Numbered from the stretch's first letter, positions 1 through 10,656 are shown. The stretch: 64,000 nt of DNA from Ascoidea rubescens DSM 1968 (GCF_001661345.1 NW_017962932.1:62001-126000); one strand, 5' to 3'. Translations and numbers: made by a program. The notes: a model not told the origin generated them from the letters alone.

Positions 1-487
1 CTTCACACAAACATAGGACATCATTACCACCAGCTTTTTGAGTCATGATAACGTTGGATGCAACAGTGGTTGGACATGTTGCAGTGACGACCATGCCAAC
101 CAAGACCCAGTTATCTATTTGAGAGTTGTTGGTTGATTTGATTAGAGAAGCAAAACCAAAGGCTATGGAAGGTGTTATTAGAAACTGTAGGATTAATAAG
201 ATTATGTGGGACCTGAAGTCCAGTAAATTTATCAACAATTTAGAGGTTTTCATTGATAAACCGGATTGCAAAAATATGACTATAACGGCACCATAACCAA
301 TAGAATATTCGGCTCGTATCAAACCGCCATTTCGTGCAAAATTAGGAAAAGAATGAGCCAAAGCGATAAAGACAGCTAAACCGATAAAAAACCACTGACT
401 TATGATATAATCTATGGTTGCGACGGTTCTCTTGTACCAAATTTTATCGCGATTATTCTCTTTGAAATTTTCCAAAAACAGGAACAT
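1..487 (-). CDS. RCH1: RCH1-like SBF/SLC10A7-family membrane protein (5' part, runs off the window)
   Basis: The first 162 codons are present; the rest lies outside the window, so the cut is an edge effect. The start is the ATG at 485-487 (protein begins MFLFLENFKENN). Several hydrophobic membrane segments follow. The stretch GYGAVIVIFLQSGLSMKTSK and the later TTVASNVIMTQKAGG are typical of the SBF-like family (yeast Rch1, vertebrate SLC10A7), which sits in the plasma membrane and limits cytosolic calcium in yeast; that role is family knowledge, not visible here. It is divergent from FOX2 across a 964-base promoter region. In S. cerevisiae RCH1 is next to ARP9, which lies at the other end of this window. 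Identification by motif recall; fairly sure. Confidence 0.8.
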   Translation of the reverse strand, partial: MFLFLENFKENNRDKIWYKRTVATIDYIISQWFFIGLAVFIALAHSFPNFARNGGLIRAEYSIGYGAVIVIFLQSGLSMKTSKLLINLLDFRSHIILLILQFLITPSIAFGFASLIKSTNNSQIDNWVLVGMVVTATCPTTVASNVIMTQKAGGNDVLCLCE

Positions 488-1451
488 TTTGTCGAGTGAG
501 CAAGCGATTATAGAATTTCAAGCAAAGGTGTTTCCATTTGATGGAGAAGGGAGCAGTCAAGAAAGAAAGACACAGAAGACAGGAGCTGAATAAGAAAATA
601 ACAACAATATATATGAACTGAAAGAACAGAAGCCAGTGAAAACCGAAGGAACATGTTGAGCCAGAGAAATCTCGTCAGAACCGCAAAGGAAGCATAGATA
701 TAAAGAAGGTGAAGAAGGTAGCCAGCCAATCAGAAAAGAGCACCGGAACGGTCACTGTGGCGCGGCGGCCCGAGAGTCGTGCGGCGGAAAACGCAGAGGC
801 ATCGCTGCCCAAAGGAGAAAGCCCGGGAAGTGTGGCGGCACAGTGTGGCGTGGTGATGCATGCGCTTGTGTAAGCGGAATACAGCACAGTACTGCACGTT
901 GTATTTTGTGCTCAACCGTATGTGTATGTATAATCCACATATATGGTAAACTCCATAACCCTGGTCTAAGTGTTTTCTTGCAGAAAATCAAACCCACGTT
1001 TACGGTAGTGATCTGGGCCTTATTTATGGTTTTGACTTTTCGATGGCTCCAAAACAGAAACAATGCTTTCTGTTTTTTGCTTTCTATTTTTTGCCTTCTG
1101 CTATCTTTGCCTTCTGCCTTCTTTGCTTTGTTGCTCCACGATCACTGCTGAGACAAACTTCAACAAGAGGAAAGAGGAAAGAGGAAAGAGGAAAAAGAGA
1201 ACTGTTTACTGTTGTTTCTATCACATTCACCACCAACTCTCACATCCCACTGATTTCCATCTTCTACCACCCCGCATATAAGCAAGAAAAGTTAAAAGGG
1301 ATTGCTTATTATTTCATATGTTTATCATCTGTCATTGGTATTTAAATTCACTTGTTTTCGGTGGTTCAATTGCTTTCACTTCTCTTTCTTACCTATTATA
1401 ATCTATCATTTTTGGTTTGTTGTCTTTCATTATCAACTCCAATTCCTCGAA
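488..1451. promoter_or_regulatory. Divergent RCH1/FOX2 promoter region with GC-rich island
   Basis: No gene seen in 964 bases. A GC-rich block occupies about 740-860 in otherwise AT-rich DNA. A CCAAT box is at 726-730. The last 400 bases before FOX2 are pyrimidine-rich on the FOX2 sense strand, as in many yeast 5' leaders. I looked for an oleate-response element (CGG...CCG with the TNA core) and found no convincing one. Confidence 0.6.
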
Positions 1452-4214
1452 ATGTCCTCGAATCAAATCAGATTTGATAACAAAGTGGTTGTTATCACCG
1501 GTGCTGGCGGTGGTTTGGGTAAAACATACGCTTTAGAATTCGCAAAAAGAGGTGCAAAAGTCGTTGTTAACGATCTTGGTGGCTCTTTATCTGGAGCTGG
1601 TAACTCATCAAAGGCTGCTGATTTAGTTGTGGATCAAATTAAAAAAAAAGGTGGAATTGCTGTCCCCAATTATGACAATGTCGTAACCAACGCTGAAAAT
1701 ATTATTAAAACTGCTGTTGACGCTTTTGGAACTGTTCATATAGTCATCAATAATGCCGGAATACTAAAGGATTCATCCTTTAAAAAATTATCTCAATCGG
1801 ATTTCACAAAACTAATTGACGTTCATCTTAATGGTTCTTATAAACTAACTAGGGCGGCTTGGCCATATATGAGGAAACAGAATTTTGGCAGAATCGTTAA
1901 TACTTCTTCTCCTGCCGGTTTATATGGTAATTTTGGTCAAGCAAATTACTCTGCTGCAAAATTGGCTTTAGTTGGCTTCACCCAAACTTTAGCTAAAGAA
2001 GGTTTTAAATATAACATTTTTTCAAATGTCATTGCCCCACTAGCCAGATCAAGAATGACTGAAGATTTGCTACCTCCTGATTTACTAGAAAAGATTTCTC
2101 CTGAAAAAATCGCTCCTTTGGTCTTGTACTTGTCTTCTGATTCTTTGAAATCTCCCCAAGATACTGGCAGAATTTATGAGCTCGCTGCTGGTTATTACTC
2201 TCAAGTCAGATGGCAAAGATCCTCTGGTCAATTATTCAAAACCGATAAGTCTTTCACCCCAGAGACTATTCTTTATAACTTTAAATCAATCATGAATTTC
2301 AATGATACACCATACAATAAAGTTGAATATCCATCTCAACTACCCGATTATTTATCTCTATTGCAAAAATCTCAAAAAGTTTCTAACAATAACCAAGGCA
2401 CCACTAAAGTTTCTTTAAAGGATTTAGTTGTCTTAATAACCGGCGCTGGAGCTGGTTTAGGCAAAGCCTACGCCTTAATGTTAGCCAAATATGGTGCAAA
2501 AGTTATCGTAAATGATTTAGTCAATCCTTATGATACAGTAAAGGAAATCAAATCTCTTGGTGGTGAAGCCTATCCTGACAAACATGATGTCTTTAAAGAT
2601 TCAGAACAAATAGTTGTCGACTCTTTAAAGAAATATGGCAAAATTGATGTCTTGATTAATAATGCTGGAATTCTACGTGATAAATCTTTCCTTAAAATGA
2701 CTGACGACCAATGGAACATTGTCTTGAATGTTCATTTAATTGCAACTTTTAAACTATGCTCTTTAGTCTGGCCAATTTTCTTAAAACAAGGAAGTGGTAG
2801 AATCATTAATGTCACCTCAACTTCTGGTATTTATGGCAATTTTGGTCAAGCCAACTACGCTTCTGCTAAAGCTGGTATCTTGGGTTTATCAAAAACTTTG
2901 GCAATTGAAGGTAAGAAAAATAATATTGAAGTTAATATTGTTGCTCCTCATGCTGAAACTGCAATGACAAAGACTATTTTTACCGAAAACGAGATTAATA
3001 GATTCCCACCTGAACATGTTGCTCCAATTTTTGTTTTGCTTTCTTCTCCCCAATGTCCTGTTACAGGAGAATTATTTGAAATCGGTGCAGGATGGATTGG
3101 CAATGTAAGATTTCAAAGAGCAAAAGGTGCTATTTGCAAGTCGGATGCAACCCCAGAATTTATTCGTGATTATTGGAATGACATTATTGATTACTCAAAA
3201 CCTTCTACAATTCGTTCTACTACCGAATCAACAATGAGTATTATGGCTGCAATTAACGGTGATTCTGACGAAGGAGAAGAAGAAGAAGAAGAAGAAGAAG
3301 AAGAAGAAGAAGAAGAAGATGATAATGATGATGAGGAAAAAGAAGTTATTAATAAAGAAATTGGTGTTTATAATTACAATTATCGTGACATTATCTTGTA
3401 TAATCTCAGTGTTGGAGCCACAGCAAAAGACTTGCAATATGTTTATGAAAATGATCCAAAATTTCATCCAATTCAATCATTTTCTGTTATTCCATTTATG
3501 AATGAATTCATGGGGGATGGAATTACAGGTTTAGATATTGGCGAGTTGTTGAATAATTTCAATCCAATGATGTTATTACATGGTGAACAATATATTAGAA
3601 TCAATAAATGGCCCATTAAGAAATCTGGTTCATTAATTTCAAAAGGATTTCCAGTTTTGGTTACCAATAAGAAAAATGCAGCAATTGTTGTTGGTGGTAT
3701 TGAGACATTTGACAAAAAGACTAACGAGTTGGTATTTTATAATGAAATAACAACATTTAATAGAGGTGCATCAGCCAAAGTTGAGAAATCTTATAAAAGA
3801 AGATCACCATTTGCAACGGGTGCACATAAAAAACCCGATAATGAAAAACCCGATTATAGTATAATTGTCAAAACTAATAAAGACCAGGCAGCACTTTATA
3901 GGTTAACATCGGATTATAATCCATTACATATTGATCCCAAGATTGCTAAAATGGCTAAATTTCCACAACCAATTTTGCATGGTTTGTGTAGTTTTGGTAT
4001 TACAGTCAAGGCTATTACAGAAAAATTTGGATTATTTGAGGAGATTAAAAGTAGATTTACAAATGTTGTTTTCCCTGGTGAACAGTTGAAGATTGTTGCA
4101 TGGAAAAAAGGTGATGTTGTGATTTTTGAGACTTGGTCAGTTGAAAGAAATGTTTGCGTTATTAGTAATGCTGCTATAAAATTGATAAATAGTAATATTA
4201 AATCCAAGTTATGA
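1452..4214 (+). CDS. FOX2: Peroxisomal multifunctional beta-oxidation enzyme type 2 (Fox2)
   Basis: The 920-residue protein carries two tandem short-chain dehydrogenase domains and a C-terminal enoyl-CoA hydratase-2 (hot-dog) domain. It converts trans-2-enoyl-CoA to 3-ketoacyl-CoA through the D-3-hydroxy intermediate in peroxisomes. Each dehydrogenase has a cofactor loop (TGAGGGLGK; TGAGAGLGK), an NNAG motif and a Tyr-x3-Lys pair (about Y166/K170 and Y469/K473). The hydratase motif YRLTSDYNPLHIDP keeps the catalytic Asp (about 821) and His (about 826), although the usual Gly before the Asp is Ser. The protein ends in SKL, a type 1 peroxisomal targeting signal. The frame is open 50 codons further upstream, but the ATG at 1452 starts the conserved protein. 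Oddity: a long glutamate run (about residues 610-630) in the linker before the hydratase. Confidence 0.96.
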   Translation: MSSNQIRFDNKVVVITGAGGGLGKTYALEFAKRGAKVVVNDLGGSLSGAGNSSKAADLVVDQIKKKGGIAVPNYDNVVTNAENIIKTAVDAFGTVHIVINNAGILKDSSFKKLSQSDFTKLIDVHLNGSYKLTRAAWPYMRKQNFGRIVNTSSPAGLYGNFGQANYSAAKLALVGFTQTLAKEGFKYNIFSNVIAPLARSRMTEDLLPPDLLEKISPEKIAPLVLYLSSDSLKSPQDTGRIYELAAGYYSQVRWQRSSGQLFKTDKSFTPETILYNFKSIMNFNDTPYNKVEYPSQLPDYLSLLQKSQKVSNNNQGTTKVSLKDLVVLITGAGAGLGKAYALMLAKYGAKVIVNDLVNPYDTVKEIKSLGGEAYPDKHDVFKDSEQIVVDSLKKYGKIDVLINNAGILRDKSFLKMTDDQWNIVLNVHLIATFKLCSLVWPIFLKQGSGRIINVTSTSGIYGNFGQANYASAKAGILGLSKTLAIEGKKNNIEVNIVAPHAETAMTKTIFTENEINRFPPEHVAPIFVLLSSPQCPVTGELFEIGAGWIGNVRFQRAKGAICKSDATPEFIRDYWNDIIDYSKPSTIRSTTESTMSIMAAINGDSDEGEEEEEEEEEEEEEEDDNDDEEKEVINKEIGVYNYNYRDIILYNLSVGATAKDLQYVYENDPKFHPIQSFSVIPFMNEFMGDGITGLDIGELLNNFNPMMLLHGEQYIRINKWPIKKSGSLISKGFPVLVTNKKNAAIVVGGIETFDKKTNELVFYNEITTFNRGASAKVEKSYKRRSPFATGAHKKPDNEKPDYSIIVKTNKDQAALYRLTSDYNPLHIDPKIAKMAKFPQPILHGLCSFGITVKAITEKFGLFEEIKSRFTNVVFPGEQLKIVAWKKGDVVIFETWSVERNVCVISNAAIKLINSNIKSKL
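3275..3318 (+). repeat. GAA trinucleotide tract encoding poly-Glu in FOX2
   Basis: About 15 GAA units in frame, followed by GAT/AAT-rich codons. It encodes an acidic run in the linker between the second dehydrogenase and the hydratase domain, so length changes would be tolerated in steps of one codon. Confidence 0.95.
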
Positions 4215-4377
4215 GAGTATTTTGTGATGATGAATTTTTTTTGATTTTTTTTTGATTTTTTTGTATAAGTGTGAGTAACAAATTTCTATTAATATATATT
4301 CTATTTAACGATTTTATAATAAAAAGTAAAATTTCAAACAAAGAGATTTTCAAGTAAACCAATGGATAATAATATAT

Positions 4378-5427
4378 TTAGTCAAAATGATGTTTGATTC
4401 CAGATTGCCAGGTTTCATTTAAATGAATTCCAAAGCAATCTTGACAATCTTTAATGATGATTTTATCATTTTGAGTAATTTCATCATTGTGTGAATCCCA
4501 ATAAGCACTTACAGCAGCTTGTAATTGAGAAATGGAGTCAACACCTAAAACCGTTGGACCCTTTTTTAACCATTCTCTAATGGCAAATCGTGTTGCTAAA
4601 TCTGCCAATTCGACATTGTATTTTTGAACACATAAATTAGCGACCTCATCAGCCTTTTTTTTAAGTTCGGTTGAAGCAGGATGAAAAGATCTTGTTTCCA
4701 TAGACCTTAGCAAAGACATTGATAAAATTGAACCATTTAATACTTGTTTCAAATGCGATATCTTCTTTAAACTGTCGTAATAGTTAAGCAAGATAGTGTT
4801 TTGCAAACACATATTAGAATAAGATAGGATTGAATCCAAGGAACCTATTTCTTTTTTAAAATCCTCAGCACATTTTTTGGAAACATAACTCAAAAAGTCA
4901 ACTGGATAACCAGAGATACCAAAATTGTGAATAATTTGTCTATCCTTCAATGATTTTAGTTTTTTTAAAGCAAGAAAGATTTTGTCGGTTGAAACAAATT
5001 CAATATCGTGCAAATGAACCAAATCCAAGTAAGATGTATTTAGCCTCTCCAAAGATCTGTTAATGGATGATTCAATCCAATCAGGACCGTAATCAAAATC
5101 ATCTAGTTGGATTCTGCCAACTTTTGTGCAAATATAATAGTTTGATCGAGGATACTCAGCAGAGAGATCCTTCAAGGCACCTCCAATAAGTTCTTCCGAG
5201 GGACCATAGTAAGGAGAAGTGTCTATGGCAGTAACACCCAAATCAAAGGCCAATTTTATGAGGCTCTTTACAGGAAGCCTTTGTGGATCATCGTTGTATT
5301 GGTAGTTGAACACAGCACCACCCAAGATCAAAGGAGGCAAATCGCAGATATTGCCTGAAACCGGCTGTCCCACAGGCCCCACAGGCCTCAATCCAGCAAA
5401 CTTGTCCCTCTCCGGCATCTCCAGCAT
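4378..5427 (-). CDS. ARA2: Aldo-keto reductase, D-arabinose dehydrogenase type (Ara2)
   Basis: A 349-residue aldo-keto reductase with the (beta/alpha)8 fold. The catalytic tetrad is visible: Asp69 and Tyr74 in AIDTSPYYGPSEELIG, Lys102 in CTKVG, His140 in LVHLHDIE. The N-terminal LGGAVFNYQYN and overall length (S. cerevisiae Ara2 is about 335) fit the NAD-dependent D-arabinose dehydrogenase branch, which makes D-arabinono-lactone for erythroascorbate. The frame extends to 5436 only through a GTG, so I chose the ATG at 5425-5427; the ATG three codons later (5418) is equally possible. It is tail-to-tail with FOX2 (163 bases) and divergent from SUB1 (254 bases). The 5' end is GC-richer than the 3' end. 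Confidence 0.87.
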   Translation of the reverse strand: MLEMPERDKFAGLRPVGPVGQPVSGNICDLPPLILGGAVFNYQYNDDPQRLPVKSLIKLAFDLGVTAIDTSPYYGPSEELIGGALKDLSAEYPRSNYYICTKVGRIQLDDFDYGPDWIESSINRSLERLNTSYLDLVHLHDIEFVSTDKIFLALKKLKSLKDRQIIHNFGISGYPVDFLSYVSKKCAEDFKKEIGSLDSILSYSNMCLQNTILLNYYDSLKKISHLKQVLNGSILSMSLLRSMETRSFHPASTELKKKADEVANLCVQKYNVELADLATRFAIREWLKKGPTVLGVDSISQLQAAVSAYWDSHNDEITQNDKIIIKDCQDCFGIHLNETWQSGIKHHFD

Positions 5428-5681
5428 CTCCAGCACTCGTCCTCACTGTCTCCTCACTATTGTCTTCACTATTGTCTTTATCTCTTCGTCTCTTCATCAC
5501 CTCGTCCCCAGACCGAGTTTCTCGTCGACGGCCCGAGCTGATTGGACGGCTCTTCCGGTGCCACAGTCCCAAACGGGGCAGAAGAGGGAGCCTTGCGACG
5601 TCTGGCCTTGTTTCTATTTCTGAGAGAAACCATCTTTCTTCCTCAACAGCACAGGCACCACAGACACCATTGAGCTTCGAG

Positions 5682-6305
5682 ATGTACTACAAATCAAAGA
5701 GAAAGCCGTATTCCAACTACAACAGCAGCAACTCCTTCAGTGCTCCAGCTTCTGCCGGCACAGCTCCCGGCGCTGGTGGGCAATCGTTTGATTTTGATTT
5801 GGGCAAAAGAAAGAGAATCAATGTCAGACAGTTCAATTCTCACAATTTGGTCGATATCAGGGAGTACTACAACGACAAAAACACCGATGAATTCAAACCA
5901 GGCAAAAAGGGAATCTCCTTGAGCGAAGATGTCTGGATATCATTGTTGGAGCAACAGGACCAAATCACTGATGCTTTGGAAAAACTATCTGGCAAGAAGT
6001 TTCCCAGATTCACTGGAAACAGCTTTTCCAGCAAAGGCTTTCTCAATGAAGAGAACGAAGGCAGTTCTGGTGATAGATACCACAGTGATGACAAACAACT
6101 CGATCATCCTGCTAACGAGAGAAAGACCAAGAAACGAAAAATCAGAGAGGTAAAAGAGATTGCTGACAACGCTTCATCAGATAAGACCTTTGAGAAGCAC
6201 GAAAGTGATAACGATCACAATGACTCAGGTGTTGAATCAAAGTTAAATGACGAAGAAATTGATGGTATACTCAACAATCGATCCGATGTCAGTGAAGAAG
6301 AATAA
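5682..6305 (+). CDS. SUB1: PC4/Sub1-type transcriptional coactivator
   Basis: A 207-residue protein. The PC4 single-stranded-DNA-binding domain lies at about residues 33-95 (RINVRQFNSHNLVDIREYY, then the KPGKKGISLSEDVW strand characteristic of the family). An acidic/basic tail with KKRK-type nuclear signal follows. Sub1 acts at RNA polymerase II and III promoters and in initiation, elongation and termination. The open frame continues 74 codons upstream, but that part looks like non-coding leader and the ATG at 5682 (MYYKSKRKPYSNYN) begins the recognisable protein. It is shorter than S. cerevisiae Sub1 (292), mainly in the tail. Divergent promoter shared with ARA2. Confidence 0.86.
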   Translation: MYYKSKRKPYSNYNSSNSFSAPASAGTAPGAGGQSFDFDLGKRKRINVRQFNSHNLVDIREYYNDKNTDEFKPGKKGISLSEDVWISLLEQQDQITDALEKLSGKKFPRFTGNSFSSKGFLNEENEGSSGDRYHSDDKQLDHPANERKTKKRKIREVKEIADNASSDKTFEKHESDNDHNDSGVESKLNDEEIDGILNNRSDVSEEE

Positions 6306-6921
6306 CTATAATGTTCTGAAGCACACAAAAAAATAACTACTTCACTTCTTGGTTTCCTATGCATTATATTATAAAATCTATATCTGTAGTCTAAAAATTC
6401 ATTATCTTCGAAACTATTTGATTCAATGTTTTTATTAATGTACTATTTATCTCTTTCTTATATTATGTTATTTTATTTTAAGTTATTTTACTTCTATTTT
6501 ATTTTACTGTATCTCTGTTTTTATGTCTATTGTCTTTTGTCTTTCGTCTTTCGTCTTTCGTCTTTCGTCTTTCGTCTTTTTTATTCATCACTAATATTAC
6601 GAATGGTTCCTGTAGCCACTTTAAAAACTAAGAATATCATTATTACGTCTCACATATATATAAAATTAAAATAATACAAAAATCTATATTTTTACTTTTT
6701 TAATATCCATGTTTTCATTCCGTAGTAACAAATAAATCAACACTAGAACACTAGAATATAATTGAAAGCTTTTGAAAAACAAAAAAACAAAACTTTTACA
6801 AAAGAAACGAACGAAGAGAAGAAGAAAATAAAAAACAAAATATAAATAGAAAAAATTCTGCTAATCATCATATATGAAAAAAGCATCTTAATTACTGGAT
6901 AATGATTATTGACCGGTTGAA
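6306..6921. other. Convergent SUB1/zinc-cluster gene 3' region
   Basis: No gene seen in 616 bases of AT-rich DNA between two 3' ends. It contains the heptamer tandem repeat described separately and A/T runs that would serve as 3'-end formation signals. Confidence 0.6.
6539..6580 (+). repeat. Tandem heptamer GTCTTTC, six copies
   Basis: Five exact GTCTTTC units and a sixth ending in T, just downstream of SUB1. A simple microsatellite in a 3' region. Confidence 0.95.
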
Positions 6922-9900
6922 TTAATTGAAATCAGGATCACGATTTCCCCAAAGTGTATCCAAATTGGGCAAATCTTTCAATTGTTCGGGACTTAAATTA
7001 AATATCGTATCAATCTCATTTAATATATTATTATTTTGAGCCGTTAGATAATATCCTCCCAAAACTGAAATACCATTGTCATTTATATTGCTGTTGTTGA
7101 AATTATTGTCATTCCCTTCACTAAAATCAAGACCAACCAGTTCAATCAATTCATTTTGATTCCTATTATTATTGCTATTATTATTGTTATTATTATTGTT
7201 ATTATTATTGTTATTATTATTAATGTTATTGAAATTATTATTATTACTAATATTATTAATATCACTATTAAAAGCATCGCCCAAATTATTGAAATTATAA
7301 TTACTAAAGTTCATATTGTTTTGATCTTGGTTTGAATATAAGCTATCAGGATATTTGGGAGTGGGTGTATTTATGTTATTCACTGGATGAATATTAGTTG
7401 GAATAATTGTTGTTCCACTAGAATTTGATTTCTCCATATTTTGGTCGTGTTTTTGATTAATGCTTTTATTAGCACTTTGTATCATATATGGTGGCAAATA
7501 TCTACCAAAAATTTGCATATCTAACTGATCAATCATTCCTGCTTGATAATTTCTATTAATACTATTCTTATTTTCACTTGTATGATTTTTTCTAGATTTA
7601 GAACTTGGATATTTATTCTTTTGTTGCGGGTGATTTTTTAATGACCCTGGCGAAGTTGCACTCATATTACTAGTGTAATAACTATCACTTGAAAAACTAA
7701 ATATGCTCTCATTATTATTGTTACTCGATGACATTCTTGACATTGATATGTTATCACTATTATTATTTCTATTATTATAGCTATGGCTATTACTGCTATT
7801 ATTACTATTATTATTGGTATCATCGTATTGAGTCTGAGTTTTAAACAAACTATCAACAGTTTTAGTTGGATTAGCATTCATATTATTTATTGGCGATTCA
7901 AAATTTCCATTATTAAAATTTTGATTGAAATAGTTGGAAGTTTTTTTGTTTAATTTATCAAACATAACGTTTAAAATATGATAAGTTCTTGAAGCTGCAA
8001 CAGAATTATCTCTTAGTTTAATTAAAACATTTTTACCCTTTTCAGCATAGCTTCTAATTTGTAATGTTGTTGGATCAACACTATTTGAATTTTCATGAAT
8101 ATAATACACTAAACAAGCAACAGAATAAAAAATTGGATAAATTGAAAACCAATATGCACCATTTAATAAGCTATGATCAAACATTTCAATGGCTAATTCC
8201 ACAACTTTGATAGCAGAAGCAATACAGTTTTTAGCATTCTCAACAGATTTTAAATCAATATTTGTATTTGATAAATATTTATGGGAAATTAAGTGGATGA
8301 AAGGTCTATAAAGTACAATTTGGATATGCAAAAAAGAAAGATATAGTAACCTATTTTGTCTATAATACTTTTGTGGAATGGGAACGTTATAGGGATTTAA
8401 TTCAATTGGTAAATTATCTAACCAATCTTGAATTTCTTTTTCCATTTTTTTGACTTTGACTGAGATCGAATTAATAATTCCAAAATGAGAAGAAGAATCA
8501 TCAAAATTATTTGAATTGTTACTTAAAGTTGATTGGGCAGGGCTTATAGGAGAACTATTATTCAGAGGTTGAGTTGAATGATTTGATGGAGTAGTTATTG
8601 GATATAAATTTTTGACAACATGGTTTAAGATTATAACTAATTTAGTATGATGGTTTGATACACCAACTAAACTTAAATTATCCTTTTGATTTTCCAATAG
8701 ATATTCAGTATCGGTAATATTTTCATCATCTAGTTCAGCAGGTAAATCTTGATCCACATCACTATTTGAAATACTTGGTAAGCCTAACATTGTATTAATA
8801 TAGACATCCATTTTATAAATTGACCAAAATAATCTTTTTCTATTTTCAGCTTCAATTGGGTTACTAAAATATTGAATTTTACGGTGCAAGCCAATTCTTA
8901 AAGCAGATCTTAATACAATACCAATATAAGAGTAACAAGTAGATAATCTTGCAGTGCATTGTAGAAAGATAACTAAAGTAAATAAAGTAATTAAATTAGT
9001 CATATCATTAGTTTCTATGATATTGCTTTTTCTTAATAAAGTGTAAGAGGCGTTATAATAATTATAGTAATTTTTATCATTTTCTAACAAGGCACCAACA
9101 GCTAAAAAACTGTATATTAAAGCTGATAGTTTATTATTTCTTAATAATTTTTCATTATTTTCACTTTGATCCAGTTTATTTGTTTTATTATATTGATTTG
9201 AAAAGTTTTTTGTCGACGAGAAATTTGGGTATGATTTTGAGTTTGAGTTATTACTGTCATTTGATTTGGCTTTATTATCAGTATTATTTGGGTTTGAATT
9301 TGAAATTTTGGAAAAAGTTGATTTAATTAATTGATTGTTATTTTCATTATATAGTTCTTGAATGATTATTAGTAAATTTTTTCTATTGTAATACTTAAAA
9401 AGACAAGCACTGTCGCAAGCTTTATTAACATAGTTGAGGGTTGTTTCTAAAGGTGGCAACATAATTTTAATTTGTTTTTGTTGCTGATCTATTTGGATGT
9501 GGGGGTTATTGTTGGTATTGAAATGATTGTTAAGATTGCTAAGATTAACATTGATATTACTAGCTGAAGTTGAGTTATTATTAATATTATGGATTGGGTT
9601 AATTAATGGATTGATAAGAGGGTTAATGTGAGGGTTAATAATTTGATTTTGAAGTTGAAGTTGAAGTTGATTTCTAAAAATTGAATTGTTATTATTTGAT
9701 TTATTAAGATATTTTGAATAAACAGATTTCAAATCAACAAGGTAGTTGTTATCAGTATTAAGATAATCGAATTCAGAAACACTAATCGTATTAGAATTAT
9801 TATTACTATTATTGTTATTGAGATTATTTGAATTTTGAAGATGATCTAACTCCTTTTTAACATTAGTTTTATTTTCATCTATTTCATTATTAGAATCATT

Positions 9901-10656
9901 ATTAAAATCATTGTTAGAATCATTGTTAGAATCATTGTTGTTTGAATTTTGTAATTTTGATAAAAAGATTGCTTTAAATTTGTCTATATCAAAGTTTATA
10001 ATATTAAATTCGTTATTAAGAGTGATATTATTGCTGTTGTTGATTTCAGTGGTTGATTTAGTATTTGTTGAAAATAAAAAATTAAATAAATCACTGAATT
10101 TTGTTAGTTTCAAGTTTAGTAAATTTAAATGATCGGAAGTTAACAAGTTGTTAGTGTTAGAAGTATTGTTACTATTAGGGTTGTATGGGTTGTGGTTATT
10201 GTTGCTGGAAGAGCTTATGTTGTTATTGAAGGAAGAATGATGAAGTAATTTGTTCTTTTTTGATCTGTTGGAAGGTTGGTCATAGGTGCAATTATAGTTA
10301 TAGACAGTGCAATGAACACAAGGCTGTTGGCCATCACATTTAACCTTCTTTTTACGGCACTCATCACAAGCTCTTGTTACTCTTCTTCTCTTTTGTGGAA
10401 CAGGATGTGGAGGATTTGTTGAAGAAGAGTCTTTGGGGTCTTTGAAGGAAGCAGAGGAAGCAGAAGCAACAGCAGAAACAGCGGAAATGATGGTGGTGGC
10501 AGGGGCAGGGAGAATAACCTTGGGAGATGTTGAAGCAGTCAGAAAAAGTTTTGGGGACAGTTTTTGTGTGGGTTCGACGCCAGCAAGATTCTCATTCAGT
10601 GATTTAGCATTTTCTTCGGAATTGTCAGTTTGACTTTCTTTGGTTGGAGTATCCAT
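6922..10656 (-). CDS. ASG1: Zn(II)2Cys6 transcription factor, ASG1-like
   Basis: A 1,244-residue zinc-cluster regulator. Six cysteines (97, 100, 107, 113, 116, 123) form the binuclear cluster in RVTRACDECRKKKVKCDG and QQPCVHCTVYNYNC. The cluster sequence and following basic residues resemble S. cerevisiae Asg1 (stress and drug-response activator) more than other family members I recall. The fungal-specific middle homology region is seen around LSTCYSYIGIVLRSALRIGL and NRKRLFWSIYKMDVYINTMLG. Asparagine-rich low-complexity blocks fill much of the rest (about 145-190, 245-310, 985-1210), making it longer than Asg1 (964). Two CTG codons fall at positions 33 and 39 in a Ser/Thr-rich stretch. The start is the ATG at 10654-10656. 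The family is certain; the orthologue is likely but unproven. Confidence 0.72.
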   Translation of the reverse strand: MDTPTKESQTDNSEENAKSLNENLAGVEPTQKLSPKLFLTASTSPKVILPAPATTIISAVSAVASASSASFKDPKDSSSTNPPHPVPQKRRRVTRACDECRKKKVKCDGQQPCVHCTVYNYNCTYDQPSNRSKKNKLLHHSSFNNNISSSSNNNHNPYNPNSNNTSNTNNLLTSDHLNLLNLKLTKFSDLFNFLFSTNTKSTTEINNSNNITLNNEFNIINFDIDKFKAIFLSKLQNSNNNDSNNDSNNDFNNDSNNEIDENKTNVKKELDHLQNSNNLNNNNSNNNSNTISVSEFDYLNTDNNYLVDLKSVYSKYLNKSNNNNSIFRNQLQLQLQNQIINPHINPLINPLINPIHNINNNSTSASNINVNLSNLNNHFNTNNNPHIQIDQQQKQIKIMLPPLETTLNYVNKACDSACLFKYYNRKNLLIIIQELYNENNNQLIKSTFSKISNSNPNNTDNKAKSNDSNNSNSKSYPNFSSTKNFSNQYNKTNKLDQSENNEKLLRNNKLSALIYSFLAVGALLENDKNYYNYYNASYTLLRKSNIIETNDMTNLITLFTLVIFLQCTARLSTCYSYIGIVLRSALRIGLHRKIQYFSNPIEAENRKRLFWSIYKMDVYINTMLGLPSISNSDVDQDLPAELDDENITDTEYLLENQKDNLSLVGVSNHHTKLVIILNHVVKNLYPITTPSNHSTQPLNNSSPISPAQSTLSNNSNNFDDSSSHFGIINSISVKVKKMEKEIQDWLDNLPIELNPYNVPIPQKYYRQNRLLYLSFLHIQIVLYRPFIHLISHKYLSNTNIDLKSVENAKNCIASAIKVVELAIEMFDHSLLNGAYWFSIYPIFYSVACLVYYIHENSNSVDPTTLQIRSYAEKGKNVLIKLRDNSVAASRTYHILNVMFDKLNKKTSNYFNQNFNNGNFESPINNMNANPTKTVDSLFKTQTQYDDTNNNSNNSSNSHSYNNRNNNSDNISMSRMSSSNNNNESIFSFSSDSYYTSNMSATSPGSLKNHPQQKNKYPSSKSRKNHTSENKNSINRNYQAGMIDQLDMQIFGRYLPPYMIQSANKSINQKHDQNMEKSNSSGTTIIPTNIHPVNNINTPTPKYPDSLYSNQDQNNMNFSNYNFNNLGDAFNSDINNISNNNNFNNINNNNNNNNNNNNNNNSNNNRNQNELIELVGLDFSEGNDNNFNNSNINDNGISVLGGYYLTAQNNNILNEIDTIFNLSPEQLKDLPNLDTLWGNRDPDFN

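Noticed and set aside
3228-3501. Phe- and Lys-rich frames across the FOX2 GAA tract
   Set aside because: Shadow translations of a trinucleotide repeat inside FOX2.
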